DNA of 64,000 nucleotides from Betaproteobacteria bacterium (GTDB lineage Bacteria > Pseudomonadota > Gammaproteobacteria > Burkholderiales > Burkholderiaceae): contig RFMZ01000267.1 of the NCBI GenBank assembly GCA_009927445.1, positions 1 to 64,000 of the forward strand, read 5' to 3'. The position numbers and the translations under genes were made by a program. The notes below the pieces were generated by a model. That model did no database searches, was not told the DNA's origin, and worked only from the letters and a program-made list of their open reading frames with translations. Shown in pieces: positions 55,044 to 63,653 of the stretch. Every line of letters begins with the position of its first letter. Position 1 is the stretch's first letter.

Positions 55044-55979
55044 TTAGAAATTGACTTTTGCACTGCCTTTCAGTTTTAACATGACGCGGGCTTCGTCAGG
55101 CGTTGCCGGTTCTAGGTTTAAGGCATGTAATATACTTACGATGCGTTTAACTTGATCCGCATTGGTCTTCGAGAGTGTTCCAGGGCCGTCCCACAAAGAA
55201 TCCTCAAGACCTACTCGAACATTCGAGTTCATTGCTGCAGACATGGCTGCGATTGGCATTTGGTTTCTGCCGGCACCAAGAACGGACCAGTAGTATTGAT
55301 CTCCAAAGAGGCGATCAGCGGTGCGTTTCATCATCATGACATCTTCTGGGTGCGGGCCAATTCCACCGAGTAAACCAAAGACCGACTGAATCAGGAGTGG
55401 ACCTTTGAGAAGTCCGCGATCGACAAAATGTGCGGCTACATAAAGGTGGCTAATATCGTAGCATTCGATTTCAAAACGCGTTTCATTTTCTGAGCACGAC
55501 TCGAGTATGTAGCGAATATCACCAAAGGTGTTTTTGAAAATACGGTCCTCAGAACCTGCGAGGTATGGGGCTTCCCAATCATATTTAAATTCCTTATACC
55601 GTTTGAGCATCGGGTAGAGGCCGAAATTCATAGAGCCCATATTGAGCGATGCTACTTCGGGTTTGAGGCGAAGGGCAGGTTGCAGTCGATCTTCGACAGA
55701 CATCGTTGGTGAGCCACCAGAGGTTAAGTTAATTACTACGTTTGAGCGGGCTTTAATTTGCGGTAAAAACTTCATAAATGCTTCTGGAGTTTGGTCTGGC
55801 AGGCCATTATCAGGATTACGTGCATGTAGATGAACGATGGCAGCGCCTGCTTCTGCAGCTCCCACGGCCGCATCTTCAATTTCTTTTGGAGTAATTGGCA
55901 GATATGGTGACATCGTTGGAGTATGAATTGATCCGGTCACAGCGCAAGTCACAATAATCTTCTTTTGTAATGCAGTCAT
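55044..55979 (-). CDS. BKACE-family beta-keto acid cleavage enzyme (DUF849)
   Basis: The 311-residue TIM-barrel enzyme condenses a beta-keto acid with acetyl-CoA, yielding acetoacetate and a CoA ester, by analogy with 3-keto-5-aminohexanoate cleavage enzyme (Kce). Family motifs: TCAVTGSIHTPTMSPYLPITP, AAIVHLHARNPDNG with zinc-ligand His50/His52, and VINLTSGGSPTMSVEDRLQP. A later YDISHLY segment and LIQSVFGLLGGIGPHPEDVMMM also fit. The substrate differs among subfamilies and is unassigned here. The Bug-type transporter protein downstream could supply it. Confidence 0.9.
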   Translation of the reverse strand: MTALQKKIIVTCAVTGSIHTPTMSPYLPITPKEIEDAAVGAAEAGAAIVHLHARNPDNGLPDQTPEAFMKFLPQIKARSNVVINLTSGGSPTMSVEDRLQPALRLKPEVASLNMGSMNFGLYPMLKRYKEFKYDWEAPYLAGSEDRIFKNTFGDIRYILESCSENETRFEIECYDISHLYVAAHFVDRGLLKGPLLIQSVFGLLGGIGPHPEDVMMMKRTADRLFGDQYYWSVLGAGRNQMPIAAMSAAMNSNVRVGLEDSLWDGPGTLSKTNADQVKRIVSILHALNLEPATPDEARVMLKLKGSAKVNF

Positions 55980-56422
55980 GGGTAAAACCTTTCTTTAATT
56001 CAAACATCAACAAGAGCAGGGCATCTTAGAAGTAAAAACCCTAAAAAAAGCATCTCCTCCACAAATCTTTGTGTTCGACAAGTGTTTGTTGAACAATTTT
56101 TTTATTTATAAGGTAATACGTTGTCAAATTTGATCGATACGACTTCTTAAAAAGAGCCATTCAAAAAAATTATGTATCCGATATTTTTGATCAATTGATT
56201 AATAAAAGAATCAGTATAAACCCTAGTTTTTCCGAAGTGTAGCTGGAGTGTCGGCCGTAGTATCGGCATTAGTTACTGAATCATTGATCCAAATTGCTCA
56301 GCCGTAAAAAAAGTGATCAAGCAATGAGAAATTCTTAAAATGCAGTTATGATTTAGCCTACAAGAATGTAGATTAAATAAGTTAGTTGATTAAAAATGAT
56401 TTAGAAACCTAGGAGAGCATGA
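55980..56422. promoter_or_regulatory. Divergent intergenic region between BKACE and cyclase
   Basis: This 443-bp AT-rich gap has no credible ORF. It contains an inverted repeat, TGTTCGACAA (56072-56081) and TTGTTGAACA (56086-56095), 9 of 10 pairs around GTGT, about 93 bp upstream of the BKACE start. That looks like an operator of a helix-turn-helix dimer, possibly an IclR- or LysR-type regulator. Near the right end the cyclase gene has a Shine-Dalgarno (CTAGGAGAG) 7 bp before its ATG. Nothing else identifiable. Confidence 0.45.
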
Positions 56423-57427
56423 ATGACAAATAAGACGACTGCAGCTGGAATGAAGGCTGTACCGAATAATCAAATTGCCCGTGATCTGACTAAAGCAGAT
56501 ATTGAGAAGATGGCTAAAGATGCCTGTAATTGGGGAAAGTGGGGGCCAGATGATGAAATTGGTACTCTCAATTACATTACACCAAAGCAATTGATTGAGG
56601 CGGCAAAGTTAGTGAAAAAGGGTAAGTCAATTTCATTAGGACTGGATTTTAATTTTCATGGTCCGCAAACGACCGGTTGGGGTAATCGATTTAACCCCAT
56701 TCACACAATGCTTGCAACTGGGACAGATGCGATTTCTGGGAATCAAGATGCTGGTGGCATACGCTATGCTGATGATATGGTTTCGATGCCGCTCCAGTGT
56801 GGTACTCAGTGGGATGCTTTAGCACATATTTTTTATGGCGATCATATGTGGAATGGTTACAGTGCCGCTTTAGTTGATTCAACCGGTGCGAAGAAAAATG
56901 GCATTGAAAAAACCCGTGCCAAGATGATTGGTCGAGGGATTTTATTGGATGTTGCCCGTTTTAAGGGGGGGGATTTTTTAGCGGATGGTTATGGCATTAG
57001 TAATCAAGATTTAGATGATTGTGCCAAAGCGCAAGGTGTAGAAATCAAAGAGGGTGACTTTGTGATTGTGCGAACTGGTCAAATGGAAGAGCGTTTAGCA
57101 AGAGGCGATTGGGATTCCTACGCAGCTGGCGATGCTCCCGGGTTGCGCTTTGAAACAGCCAAATGGATTCAAGATAAAAAAATCGCCGCAATCTGCACAG
57201 ATACTTGGGGTTGTGAAGTGCGTCCCAATGAGGTCGCTGGGGTTAGTCAACCTTGGCACTGGATCGTGATTCCGATGGTTGGTATTACGATGGGTGAGAT
57301 TTTTAATCTCAAAGAACTTGCTGATGATTGTCAAGAAGATCAGGTTTATGAATTCTTATTTTGTGCGCCACCCCTCCCAATTACTGGTGGTGTTGGCTCT
57401 CCAATCAATCCAATTATTCTTAAATAA
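56423..57427 (+). CDS. Cyclase-family metal hydrolase
   Basis: The 334-residue protein belongs to the cyclase/kynurenine-formamidase-like superfamily (PF04199). It shows NWGKWGPDDEIGTLNYITP, MPLQCGTQWDALAHIFY, GRGILLDVARFKGGDFLADGYGI, and GDFVIVRTGQMEERL. The HxGTHxD metal motif of KynB-type members reads QCGTQWD here, with Gln where the second His is expected. This variant is common in this annotated group and may use a different metal site. Substrate unknown. A rho-independent terminator follows. Confidence 0.88.
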   Translation: MTNKTTAAGMKAVPNNQIARDLTKADIEKMAKDACNWGKWGPDDEIGTLNYITPKQLIEAAKLVKKGKSISLGLDFNFHGPQTTGWGNRFNPIHTMLATGTDAISGNQDAGGIRYADDMVSMPLQCGTQWDALAHIFYGDHMWNGYSAALVDSTGAKKNGIEKTRAKMIGRGILLDVARFKGGDFLADGYGISNQDLDDCAKAQGVEIKEGDFVIVRTGQMEERLARGDWDSYAAGDAPGLRFETAKWIQDKKIAAICTDTWGCEVRPNEVAGVSQPWHWIVIPMVGITMGEIFNLKELADDCQEDQVYEFLFCAPPLPITGGVGSPINPIILK

Positions 57428-57453
57428 GTTTTCAAGTTAAAGGTGTTTGATAC

Positions 57454-57483
57454 AAATAGCCCCTTGATGGGGCTATTTTTTTT
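57454..57483 (+). terminator. Rho-independent terminator after the cyclase gene
   Basis: AAATAGCCCC (57454-57463) pairs with GGGGCTATTT (57469-57478) around TTGAT, followed by a run of T through 57483. It lies about 27 bp after the cyclase stop and is a textbook intrinsic terminator on the plus strand. Confidence 0.95.
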
Positions 57484-57490
57484 GATTCTT

Positions 57491-58528
57491 TTAAACGACT
57501 CTACCAAATCTGTGCAGTGAGAGTAGGCATCCTAAGAGGATGCATAGCAGGCCAAGTGCCATGACTGGTGAAGTAATTTCAGTCAACTGTTGCTTTTCAA
57601 AACGAATAGTTAAACCTAATGATTCATAAATTCGTTTGAGTTCTGTATTACTTGTTGCCTTGTAATATTCCCCTTGCGTAGCATTCGCAATTTTTTTGAG
57701 TAAGGTTTCGTCTAGGCGTACTCGCATGGATATACCTTGTGATTTGATGACTGTTCCTTCTTCTGTGCCAACGCCAACAGTATGTATTTTGACACCATGA
57801 TTAGCGGCTAATTCAGCCATTTTCAATACGTCAGGTCCCATATTACTTTGCCCGTCGGTAATCAGCACAATCGCCATGGATCGATTGGAGCCTGGTTCTA
57901 GATTAATTTGGTTGGATTTTCCAAGCGGTTGAGTGCTGGGACTCGTTTTGGTTCCACCATCGGCTTCGGTAATTATTTTTTCTGCATCAATACCTGAGCC
58001 GGGTAATAAGTTTGCTAGGGCGATGACGATTCCACTGCCTAGAGCTGAGCCAGGTTGTAAGGGAATATTTTCTAGTGCTTGTAATAAATCTAAGCGCTCG
58101 GTAGTTGGGGCTTGGCGTAATGCGGCGGTGCTTGCTATAGTTACAATTCCAATTCGTACTTGTGGGGGTTGGGCATTGATAAAGTCTTTGATTGCTGAAA
58201 TTGCGGCATCGATACGGCTTGGTTTGATATCATCTGCGCGCATACTACCTGAGGTATCAATTGCAAGCATGATGGTATCTAATCGACTGGGGATATAAAG
58301 AATTGCGCGTGGTCGTGTTAGAGCAAAAAATAGACAGCATAATCCAACAAAAATGAAGAACGCATGGGCGTATTGCCAACGTTTGGCATTTTTGTAGATA
58401 CTGCCTTGATTCGATAGCCACTTTGCTGGTTGAAACATCCGCCAATAGATCAGTCCGCAGATTGGTAGTAATAAAAATACCCAAAAGGCATATGGCCACT
58501 GGATTGATAGAGAATCAAAGCCTAACAT
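57491..58528 (-). CDS. vWA-domain membrane protein (BatA/BatB-like)
   Basis: The 345-residue protein has hydrophobic segments near the N-terminus (YAFWVFLLLPICGLIYW; AHAFFIFVGLCCLFFALT) and at the C-terminus (SPVMALGLLCILLGCLLSL). Between them is a von Willebrand factor A domain with an intact MIDAS: DTSGSM at 91-96, later GSALGSG and ITDGQSNMG. It follows the DUF58 gene on the minus strand with an 11-bp gap and is paralogous to the divergent vWA gene at 61537. Such proteins accompany MoxR ATPases in envelope stress or complex-assembly roles. Confidence 0.9.
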   Translation of the reverse strand: MLGFDSLSIQWPYAFWVFLLLPICGLIYWRMFQPAKWLSNQGSIYKNAKRWQYAHAFFIFVGLCCLFFALTRPRAILYIPSRLDTIMLAIDTSGSMRADDIKPSRIDAAISAIKDFINAQPPQVRIGIVTIASTAALRQAPTTERLDLLQALENIPLQPGSALGSGIVIALANLLPGSGIDAEKIITEADGGTKTSPSTQPLGKSNQINLEPGSNRSMAIVLITDGQSNMGPDVLKMAELAANHGVKIHTVGVGTEEGTVIKSQGISMRVRLDETLLKKIANATQGEYYKATSNTELKRIYESLGLTIRFEKQQLTEITSPVMALGLLCILLGCLLSLHRFGRVV

Positions 58529-58539
58529 AAAGGAGCTGA

Positions 58540-59523
58540 TTAAATAGCCGCAAAGTGATTCGGTGGCCGACGTTGAGATTGGCGTTTACGCAATTCGCTA
58601 AATCGTAAAATAGACTCGTGGATTGGTTCATCGGTATACAATTCTATACAGTCGGTGCCTGTATTTTGAAATGTTTTGGTAAGGTAATTGGCATGCTCTT
58701 CGGTTAGTTGCGCATATTTTTTCTGAAAAAAAGGGTCATTTGTATCGATCATCATTTGTTCGCCTGTTTCAGAATCTTCCATAATGAAAAGTCCAATATT
58801 TTTTAGTTGAGTCTCTAGTGGGTCGCATAAACGCACGGCAACTACATCATGCGATTTGTTGAGTTCCCCGAGAGATTTCTCCCAATCTGGTTGGCTAATA
58901 AAATCCGAAATCACAAAAATGGTCGAGCGTTTTTTGAGCAATGCTTGGGCGCTTTGCAGCAACACCTTCAGGTCGGTTGCTGGACTATTTGTTAAGGCAT
59001 GGGTATTGAGTAAAAGATCGAGTATTTGTAAGACATGTGCTTTACCAGTTTTGGCAGGTAATAGGGCATCAATTTTTGCTGCTGCGCCAGTAAATAGTAT
59101 TGCCCCTACACGATTGCCTCGACGAGTCATCAGGCGTGCAAAGATGCCAGTAAAACTACTCGCAAGATTTTTTTTGGTGTGTTCTGCCGAGCCAAAATTG
59201 AGGGAACGCGAGAGATCGATTAAGAACCAGGTAGTCATTTCTCGGTCTTCTTGATGCTCGCGAACATAGGGCGTTTGCATTCTAGCGGTAACATTCCAAT
59301 CGATATGACGGACATCATCATGGGTTTGGTATTCGCGCAGATCGGCTAACTCGAGTCCAGAGCCTTTAAACCAGGTGCGGTAATCGCCTTGTAACTGACC
59401 ATCGAGCTTTCGAAGTGTGGTCCATTCGAGTTGACGTAAAAAGTCTTCTGGATTTAAACGTTTGTTCTCATTCTCCAGAATAACTAGTTTAGGCTTAAAT
59501 AGCTTGGTAAGGCGCTTGAGCAT
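58540..59523 (-). CDS. DUF58 domain protein (MoxR partner)
   Basis: The protein contains the DUF58 core GQLQGDYRTWFKGSGLELADLREYQTHDDVRHIDWNVTARMQTPYVREHQEDREMTTWFLIDLSRSLNFGS, cited here only as a region at about residues 40-115. A vWA-like C-terminal half follows (LDLSRSLNF, FVISDFIS). The frame is open to 59625, which would overlap moxR by about 100 bp. I use the ATG at 59521-59523, one base after the moxR stop, giving 327 residues; ATG 59583 is another option and no Shine-Dalgarno decides. DUF58 proteins work with MoxR ATPases. Confidence 0.85.
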   Translation of the reverse strand: MLKRLTKLFKPKLVILENENKRLNPEDFLRQLEWTTLRKLDGQLQGDYRTWFKGSGLELADLREYQTHDDVRHIDWNVTARMQTPYVREHQEDREMTTWFLIDLSRSLNFGSAEHTKKNLASSFTGIFARLMTRRGNRVGAILFTGAAAKIDALLPAKTGKAHVLQILDLLLNTHALTNSPATDLKVLLQSAQALLKKRSTIFVISDFISQPDWEKSLGELNKSHDVVAVRLCDPLETQLKNIGLFIMEDSETGEQMMIDTNDPFFQKKYAQLTEEHANYLTKTFQNTGTDCIELYTDEPIHESILRFSELRKRQSQRRPPNHFAAI

Positions 59524-59524
59524 A

Positions 59525-60541
59525 TTACTGGAGGGGTTGACTTGGCGTTGGAATGGTAGCGAGTAGGAGATGTATGAGGTCATCGGTGGTTTTTCCAAGT
59601 GAGATCGCCTCATAGGACAGTACAATCCGATGCCTCAGAACATCTATGGCTAGATCTTTAATATCTTGGGGTAGGACATAGGGACGACCTTTGAGAAATG
59701 CGAGGGCGCGAGCTCCTTCGATGAGATTAATTGTGCCGCGTGGACTTGCCCCAAAACTGATGAAGGGGGCAATACTTTCGAGTCCAAATTGTTCGGGATA
59801 ACGCGTCGCTGCGACGATTTTGACGGCATATTGAATGAGCGCTGGATCCACGTAACCGGCTTTACAGGCTAGCTGAATAGCTGATAACTGTTCCGTATTC
59901 ATGATGCTAGCGAGTTCAATCAGTGGCCCAATTTGCCGTTGAACAATTACAAATTCTTCGTTTTCACTTGGATAGCTGACGAGCACTTTCATCATGAAGC
60001 GGTCGACTTGGGCCTCGGGTAGCGGGTATGTTCCTTCGGTTTCGATCGGATTTTGAGTTGCTAGTACTAAAAAGGGTTTAGGCACTTGATGGGTTTGTCC
60101 TGCAATCGTGACTTGGCGTTCTTGCATGACCTCTAGCAAAGCGCTTTGAACTTTGGCGGGGGCGCGGTTGATTTCATCAGCGAGTAGCAGATTTGCGAAA
60201 ACTGGACCTAGGACGGTACTAAACTCGCTGGTACGTTGGTTATAAACCCGTGTTCCGATCAAATCGGCTGGCAGAAGATCGGGCGTAAACTGAATTCGTT
60301 GAAATTTACCCTGGATTACTTTTGCCAGAGAGTTCACCGTAAGTGTTTTCGCAAGCCCTGGCACGCCCTCAATGAGAATATGACCTTGCGCTAAGATAGC
60401 GACGAGAACACGCTCCAAGAAAAGGTCCTGACCGACCACTACCCGCTTGACTTCATAAAGTAGCCGTTGCATTAATTCGCTATTATTTTGGAGCATTTTC
60501 GGAGTATGGTGGCCTGACCAATTTGCTATGTTGTCTGACAT
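59525..60541 (-). CDS. MoxR-family AAA+ ATPase
   Basis: The 338-residue chaperone-like ATPase has Walker A GVPGLAKT, LLPADLIGTRVYNQ, Walker B LLLADEINRAPAKVQSALLEVMQE, and sensor motif ATQNPIETEGTYPLPEAQVDRFMMKV. MoxR ATPases act with DUF58 and vWA proteins to assemble or activate protein complexes, often under envelope stress. It starts 18 bp after the protease gene stop and leads directly into DUF58. Confidence 0.93.
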   Translation of the reverse strand: MSDNIANWSGHHTPKMLQNNSELMQRLLYEVKRVVVGQDLFLERVLVAILAQGHILIEGVPGLAKTLTVNSLAKVIQGKFQRIQFTPDLLPADLIGTRVYNQRTSEFSTVLGPVFANLLLADEINRAPAKVQSALLEVMQERQVTIAGQTHQVPKPFLVLATQNPIETEGTYPLPEAQVDRFMMKVLVSYPSENEEFVIVQRQIGPLIELASIMNTEQLSAIQLACKAGYVDPALIQYAVKIVAATRYPEQFGLESIAPFISFGASPRGTINLIEGARALAFLKGRPYVLPQDIKDLAIDVLRHRIVLSYEAISLGKTTDDLIHLLLATIPTPSQPLQ

Positions 60542-60559
60542 AAATGGGTTCCTTAAAAA

Positions 60560-61471
60560 TTAAAAAGGGGGGATTCCTACGGCTGATCCAGCACTTTCGA
60601 TAGTTGCTGCAAAGCCGATACCGATAAAAGTTTTGGCGGAAGTAGGGTTGAGTATGGCGGTGACAATGCCGATGACTTCGCCGGATAAATTAATGAGTGG
60701 TCCTCCAGAGTTACCCGGGTTTGCAGCTGCATCAAATTGAATTAAGCCCCGCATTAAAGGGCCGTCCTTACCCTGAAACTCTCTATTTAGGCCCGAAACA
60801 ACACCTGCAGAGACAGACGGGCCGATGCCAAATGGGAAGCCTACGACGACGACTTCATCACCCGCGACTATTTGGTTAGAAGTGCCTAGTGTCGCTGGTG
60901 GTAGGTCATCTGGAATTTTTTCTGGTTTGAGAACAGCCAAATCATTATTGGCTTGGACGGCGGTGACGATCGCTGGCGATTTTGAACCGTCAAAGAAAGT
61001 TACTATTAATTTCGATGCTCCTTGGGTTACATGTAAATTGGTTAATATCGTGCCATCTTCCATAATGACAACGCCGGTTCCTGTCGAGATTTCCTTCTCA
61101 CCATCTTTGGGGCGGTCGGGATCGATGCCATATCCTTGTATACGAACTACTGAGGGTAAGATCATTTGAGCAGCTTTTGCAGAACGGGAGGGGAGATCTT
61201 TGGTTTGTAAAGTATGCAGAACGGCTTGGTCAATATCCGCTTGCGTTAATTTAGTAGACGGAAAAAAGCCCTGGTGAATGGTTAAGATGATGGCACTTGT
61301 CAGAACGCTTGTTAGAACAATACCGAGTCCAAAGAAAAACCATTGATCGGTTTGTCTAAAACGAACTAGTATGGATTGAAGTGCGCTTGGGGGGGCTTGG
61401 GGTGTAACCACCCCGAATGGATTTTGTGCCGAGTTGGATGGTCGTTTACTATAAAGCGTTATTTTTTTCAT
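60560..61471 (-). CDS. Membrane-anchored trypsin-like serine protease (S1C, no PDZ)
   Basis: The 303-residue protein has one N-terminal transmembrane helix (WFFFGLGIVLTSVLTSAIILTI), placing the protease in the periplasm. The triad is visible: His in TNLHVTQGAS, Asp in NNDLAVLKP, Ser in GNSGGPLI. The protein ends soon after the protease domain (VGIPPF), so it lacks the PDZ domains of DegP/DegS. It lies immediately upstream of moxR on the same strand, suggesting a role with the MoxR-DUF58-vWA system. Target unknown. Confidence 0.9.
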   Translation of the reverse strand: MKKITLYSKRPSNSAQNPFGVVTPQAPPSALQSILVRFRQTDQWFFFGLGIVLTSVLTSAIILTIHQGFFPSTKLTQADIDQAVLHTLQTKDLPSRSAKAAQMILPSVVRIQGYGIDPDRPKDGEKEISTGTGVVIMEDGTILTNLHVTQGASKLIVTFFDGSKSPAIVTAVQANNDLAVLKPEKIPDDLPPATLGTSNQIVAGDEVVVVGFPFGIGPSVSAGVVSGLNREFQGKDGPLMRGLIQFDAAANPGNSGGPLINLSGEVIGIVTAILNPTSAKTFIGIGFAATIESAGSAVGIPPF

Positions 61472-61536
61472 AATGAAACATTAGCACAACTGAGGATGTT
61501 GTACTATTGTAATCATTGTCATATTAATGATTTTTT

Positions 61537-62586
61537 ATGCACTTTATTTGGTCTCAAGCTCTTTGGGCTTTACTTAGTTTACCGCTACTCATCATCCTTT
61601 ATATTTGGATCTTGAGTCGACGGCGCTCTTATGCGGTGCAATTTTCTAGCTTACAAATTGTGCGTGGAGCAGTTAGCTGGCGCACTCGGTATCGGCGGCA
61701 TATTCCTCCTGTACTCATCTTGATGGCGATTACAGTTGGGATCATTGGTTTAGCTAGACCAACGGCGACAGTTACCTTACCAGCGGACTACATGACTTTG
61801 GTGATGGCCGTAGATGTCTCGCGCAGTATGCTTGCGGAGGATGTCGAGCCTAATCGAATTAAGGCGGCTCAAGCTGCTGTGAAAGAATTTATTCGTGAAT
61901 TACCCGTAGATATTCGGGTTGGGATTGTTTCATTTGCAGGAACTGCCCAAGTAGTGCAAGCGGTTTCGGAATCGCGCACAGATTTAGTTGAAGCGATTGA
62001 TCGTTTTCAATTACAACGTGGGACTGCGACTGGTAGTGGATTATTACTCGCTCTAGCGACTTTAATGCCAGATGCTGGCATTAATTTAGAGTCGGCCATT
62101 TATGGTGAGAGTTTTACGAGAGGATCCAGTAGTAATAGTGCGCCACTTGAGGCAAAAAAAACAGTTGTTCCATTTAAACCTGTGCCAGCTGGATCATATA
62201 GTTCGGGTGCAATTGTTTTACTTTCAGATGGGCGAAGAACGACTGGGCCAGATCCGCTTGAAGCTGCTAGGCGAGTTGCTGAGCGGGGCGTTAAAGTCTA
62301 TACCGTTGCTTTTGGAACGCCTAATGGTTTTATTCCTGGGTACGAAGGTTATTCGTTTTATGCTCGGGTTGATGAAGAGGCACTTCAAGGAATAGCAAAG
62401 ATTACTCAAGGAGAATTTTTCAGAGCAAGTAATGGTCAAGATCTGCAGCAAATTTATGAGCATTTGTCGGCAAAGTTTCGGCTAGAGACCAAAGAGACTG
62501 AAGTGTCAGTTTTATTTGCTGGCGGAGCTGCTTTTTTGATGCTAGCGGCTTTACTGTTGTCTCTGTGGTGGTTTAAGCGGATCTAG
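61537..62586 (+). CDS. vWA-domain membrane protein (BatA/BatB-like), divergent copy
   Basis: The 349-residue protein repeats the layout of the 57491 gene: N-terminal helices (ALLSLPLLIILYIWIL; PVLILMAITVGIIGLA), a vWA domain with MIDAS DVSRSM at 93-98, GTATGSG and LSDGRRTTG, and a C-terminal helix. It differs by an inserted Ser/Lys-rich loop of about 45 residues after LMPDAG. It is divergent from the protease-moxR-DUF58-vWA unit, with 65 bp between starts, so both arms probably share a control region. BatA and BatB are often adjacent; here they are split. Confidence 0.9.
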   Translation: MHFIWSQALWALLSLPLLIILYIWILSRRRSYAVQFSSLQIVRGAVSWRTRYRRHIPPVLILMAITVGIIGLARPTATVTLPADYMTLVMAVDVSRSMLAEDVEPNRIKAAQAAVKEFIRELPVDIRVGIVSFAGTAQVVQAVSESRTDLVEAIDRFQLQRGTATGSGLLLALATLMPDAGINLESAIYGESFTRGSSSNSAPLEAKKTVVPFKPVPAGSYSSGAIVLLSDGRRTTGPDPLEAARRVAERGVKVYTVAFGTPNGFIPGYEGYSFYARVDEEALQGIAKITQGEFFRASNGQDLQQIYEHLSAKFRLETKETEVSVLFAGGAAFLMLAALLLSLWWFKRI

Positions 62587-62598
62587 GCAAGTATTTTA

Positions 62599-63387
62599 TT
62601 AGCTATCGTAATGCACAAAACCAGAATTTTTATCGACCGCCTCGAGTAGGCGTAGCATAGCAGGCCACTCTAAAACGCCGTAGGGCCTTCTGGTACCAGG
62701 TTGATACAGGTTGGCTGTATGCGCAAGTACGCTATCTGCAGGAATCATTAACTCTGTTCTTGCAGCCATTGCATCGACTTGTGAGCGGCAAGACAACTCT
62801 AATTGGTACATGGTGTTAAAAGCTTGTTCAATCGTTGCGCCGCAGGTTAAAAGGCCATGGTTATAGAGAATCATTGCGTCATGCGGACCAAGGTCATGAA
62901 CAAGACTGGCTCGTTCAGCAAGATCGATGGCTGGTCCTTGAAATTGGTGGTAGCCAATATGACCGACAAAACGCATGGAAGTTTGGGTTAGGGGCAGAAG
63001 ACCACATTGCATGGTCGATACAGCCATACCAGCGCGAGTATGCGTATGAATGACACATTGTACGTCTGCTCTGGCTTCATGAATGGCCCCGTGGATCACA
63101 TACCCTGATTTATTAATCCCGTAATCAGTTTTTGGTGTTGTGATGATATTACCAGCTAGATCAATCTTTACAAGGCTTGAGGCAGTTATTTCTTTATAAA
63201 GCAGACCGTATAAGTTGATTAGAAAATGATCTGTACCTGGGATGCTTGCTGTAATGTGGTTATAGATTAGATCGGACATCCCGTAATAATCAATCAGTCG
63301 ATAGCAAGCTGCTAATTGCACGCGGGCTTGCCACTCTTGTGCACTCACTGTATTTTTTAAGCTAGGGAATTGCGTATCGTAATTCAT
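62599..63387 (-). CDS. Class II aldolase/adducin family protein
   Basis: The 262-residue protein has the AraD/FucA fold: RVQLAACYRLIDYYGMSDLIYNHITASIPGTDHFLINLYGLLYKEIT, the metal-binding HTHTRAGMAVS, and a third His in LYNHGLLTCG. Class II aldolases and related epimerases or decarboxylases act on sugar phosphates or related acids; many in Burkholderiales are of unknown substrate. It stands alone, convergent with the vWA gene and separated from manC by a repeat-filled gap. Confidence 0.88.
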   Translation of the reverse strand: MNYDTQFPSLKNTVSAQEWQARVQLAACYRLIDYYGMSDLIYNHITASIPGTDHFLINLYGLLYKEITASSLVKIDLAGNIITTPKTDYGINKSGYVIHGAIHEARADVQCVIHTHTRAGMAVSTMQCGLLPLTQTSMRFVGHIGYHQFQGPAIDLAERASLVHDLGPHDAMILYNHGLLTCGATIEQAFNTMYQLELSCRSQVDAMAARTELMIPADSVLAHTANLYQPGTRRPYGVLEWPAMLRLLEAVDKNSGFVHYDS

Positions 63388-63653
63388 GAGAAGAGCTTTC
63401 GGTGAATGGGTGTTCTAGTGCCGTTTTATAAAAGAGTTGCTGGGGTCGTAATGGGGGTCTTAATGTGGGTCTCAATGGGAGCCATAATGGGAGCCTTCTA
63501 GAGAATCTATTCTTTGAGTCGTTTTTTACTCCAATAATTTATTTGTATTGTATCTTGGGAGAGAGGGTTGCTATTTAGAGGGTAGAGGGTAGAAGGTAAA
63601 GGGCGAAGGGCGAAGGACAAAGGACAAATTATCATACTCCCCAATTAGCATGG
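63388..63653. repeat. Intergenic region with two different tandem repeats
   Basis: First, four 12-bp units run from 63444 to 63491: GGTCGTAATGGG, GGTCTTAATGTG, GGTCTCAATGGG and AGCCATAATGGG. Second, seven 7-bp units run from 63577 to 63625, drifting from AGAGGGT through AGAAGGT, AAAGGGC and GAAGGGC to AAAGGAC. The rest of the 266-bp gap holds nothing identifiable. Neither array has spacers or coding content. Confidence 0.85.
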
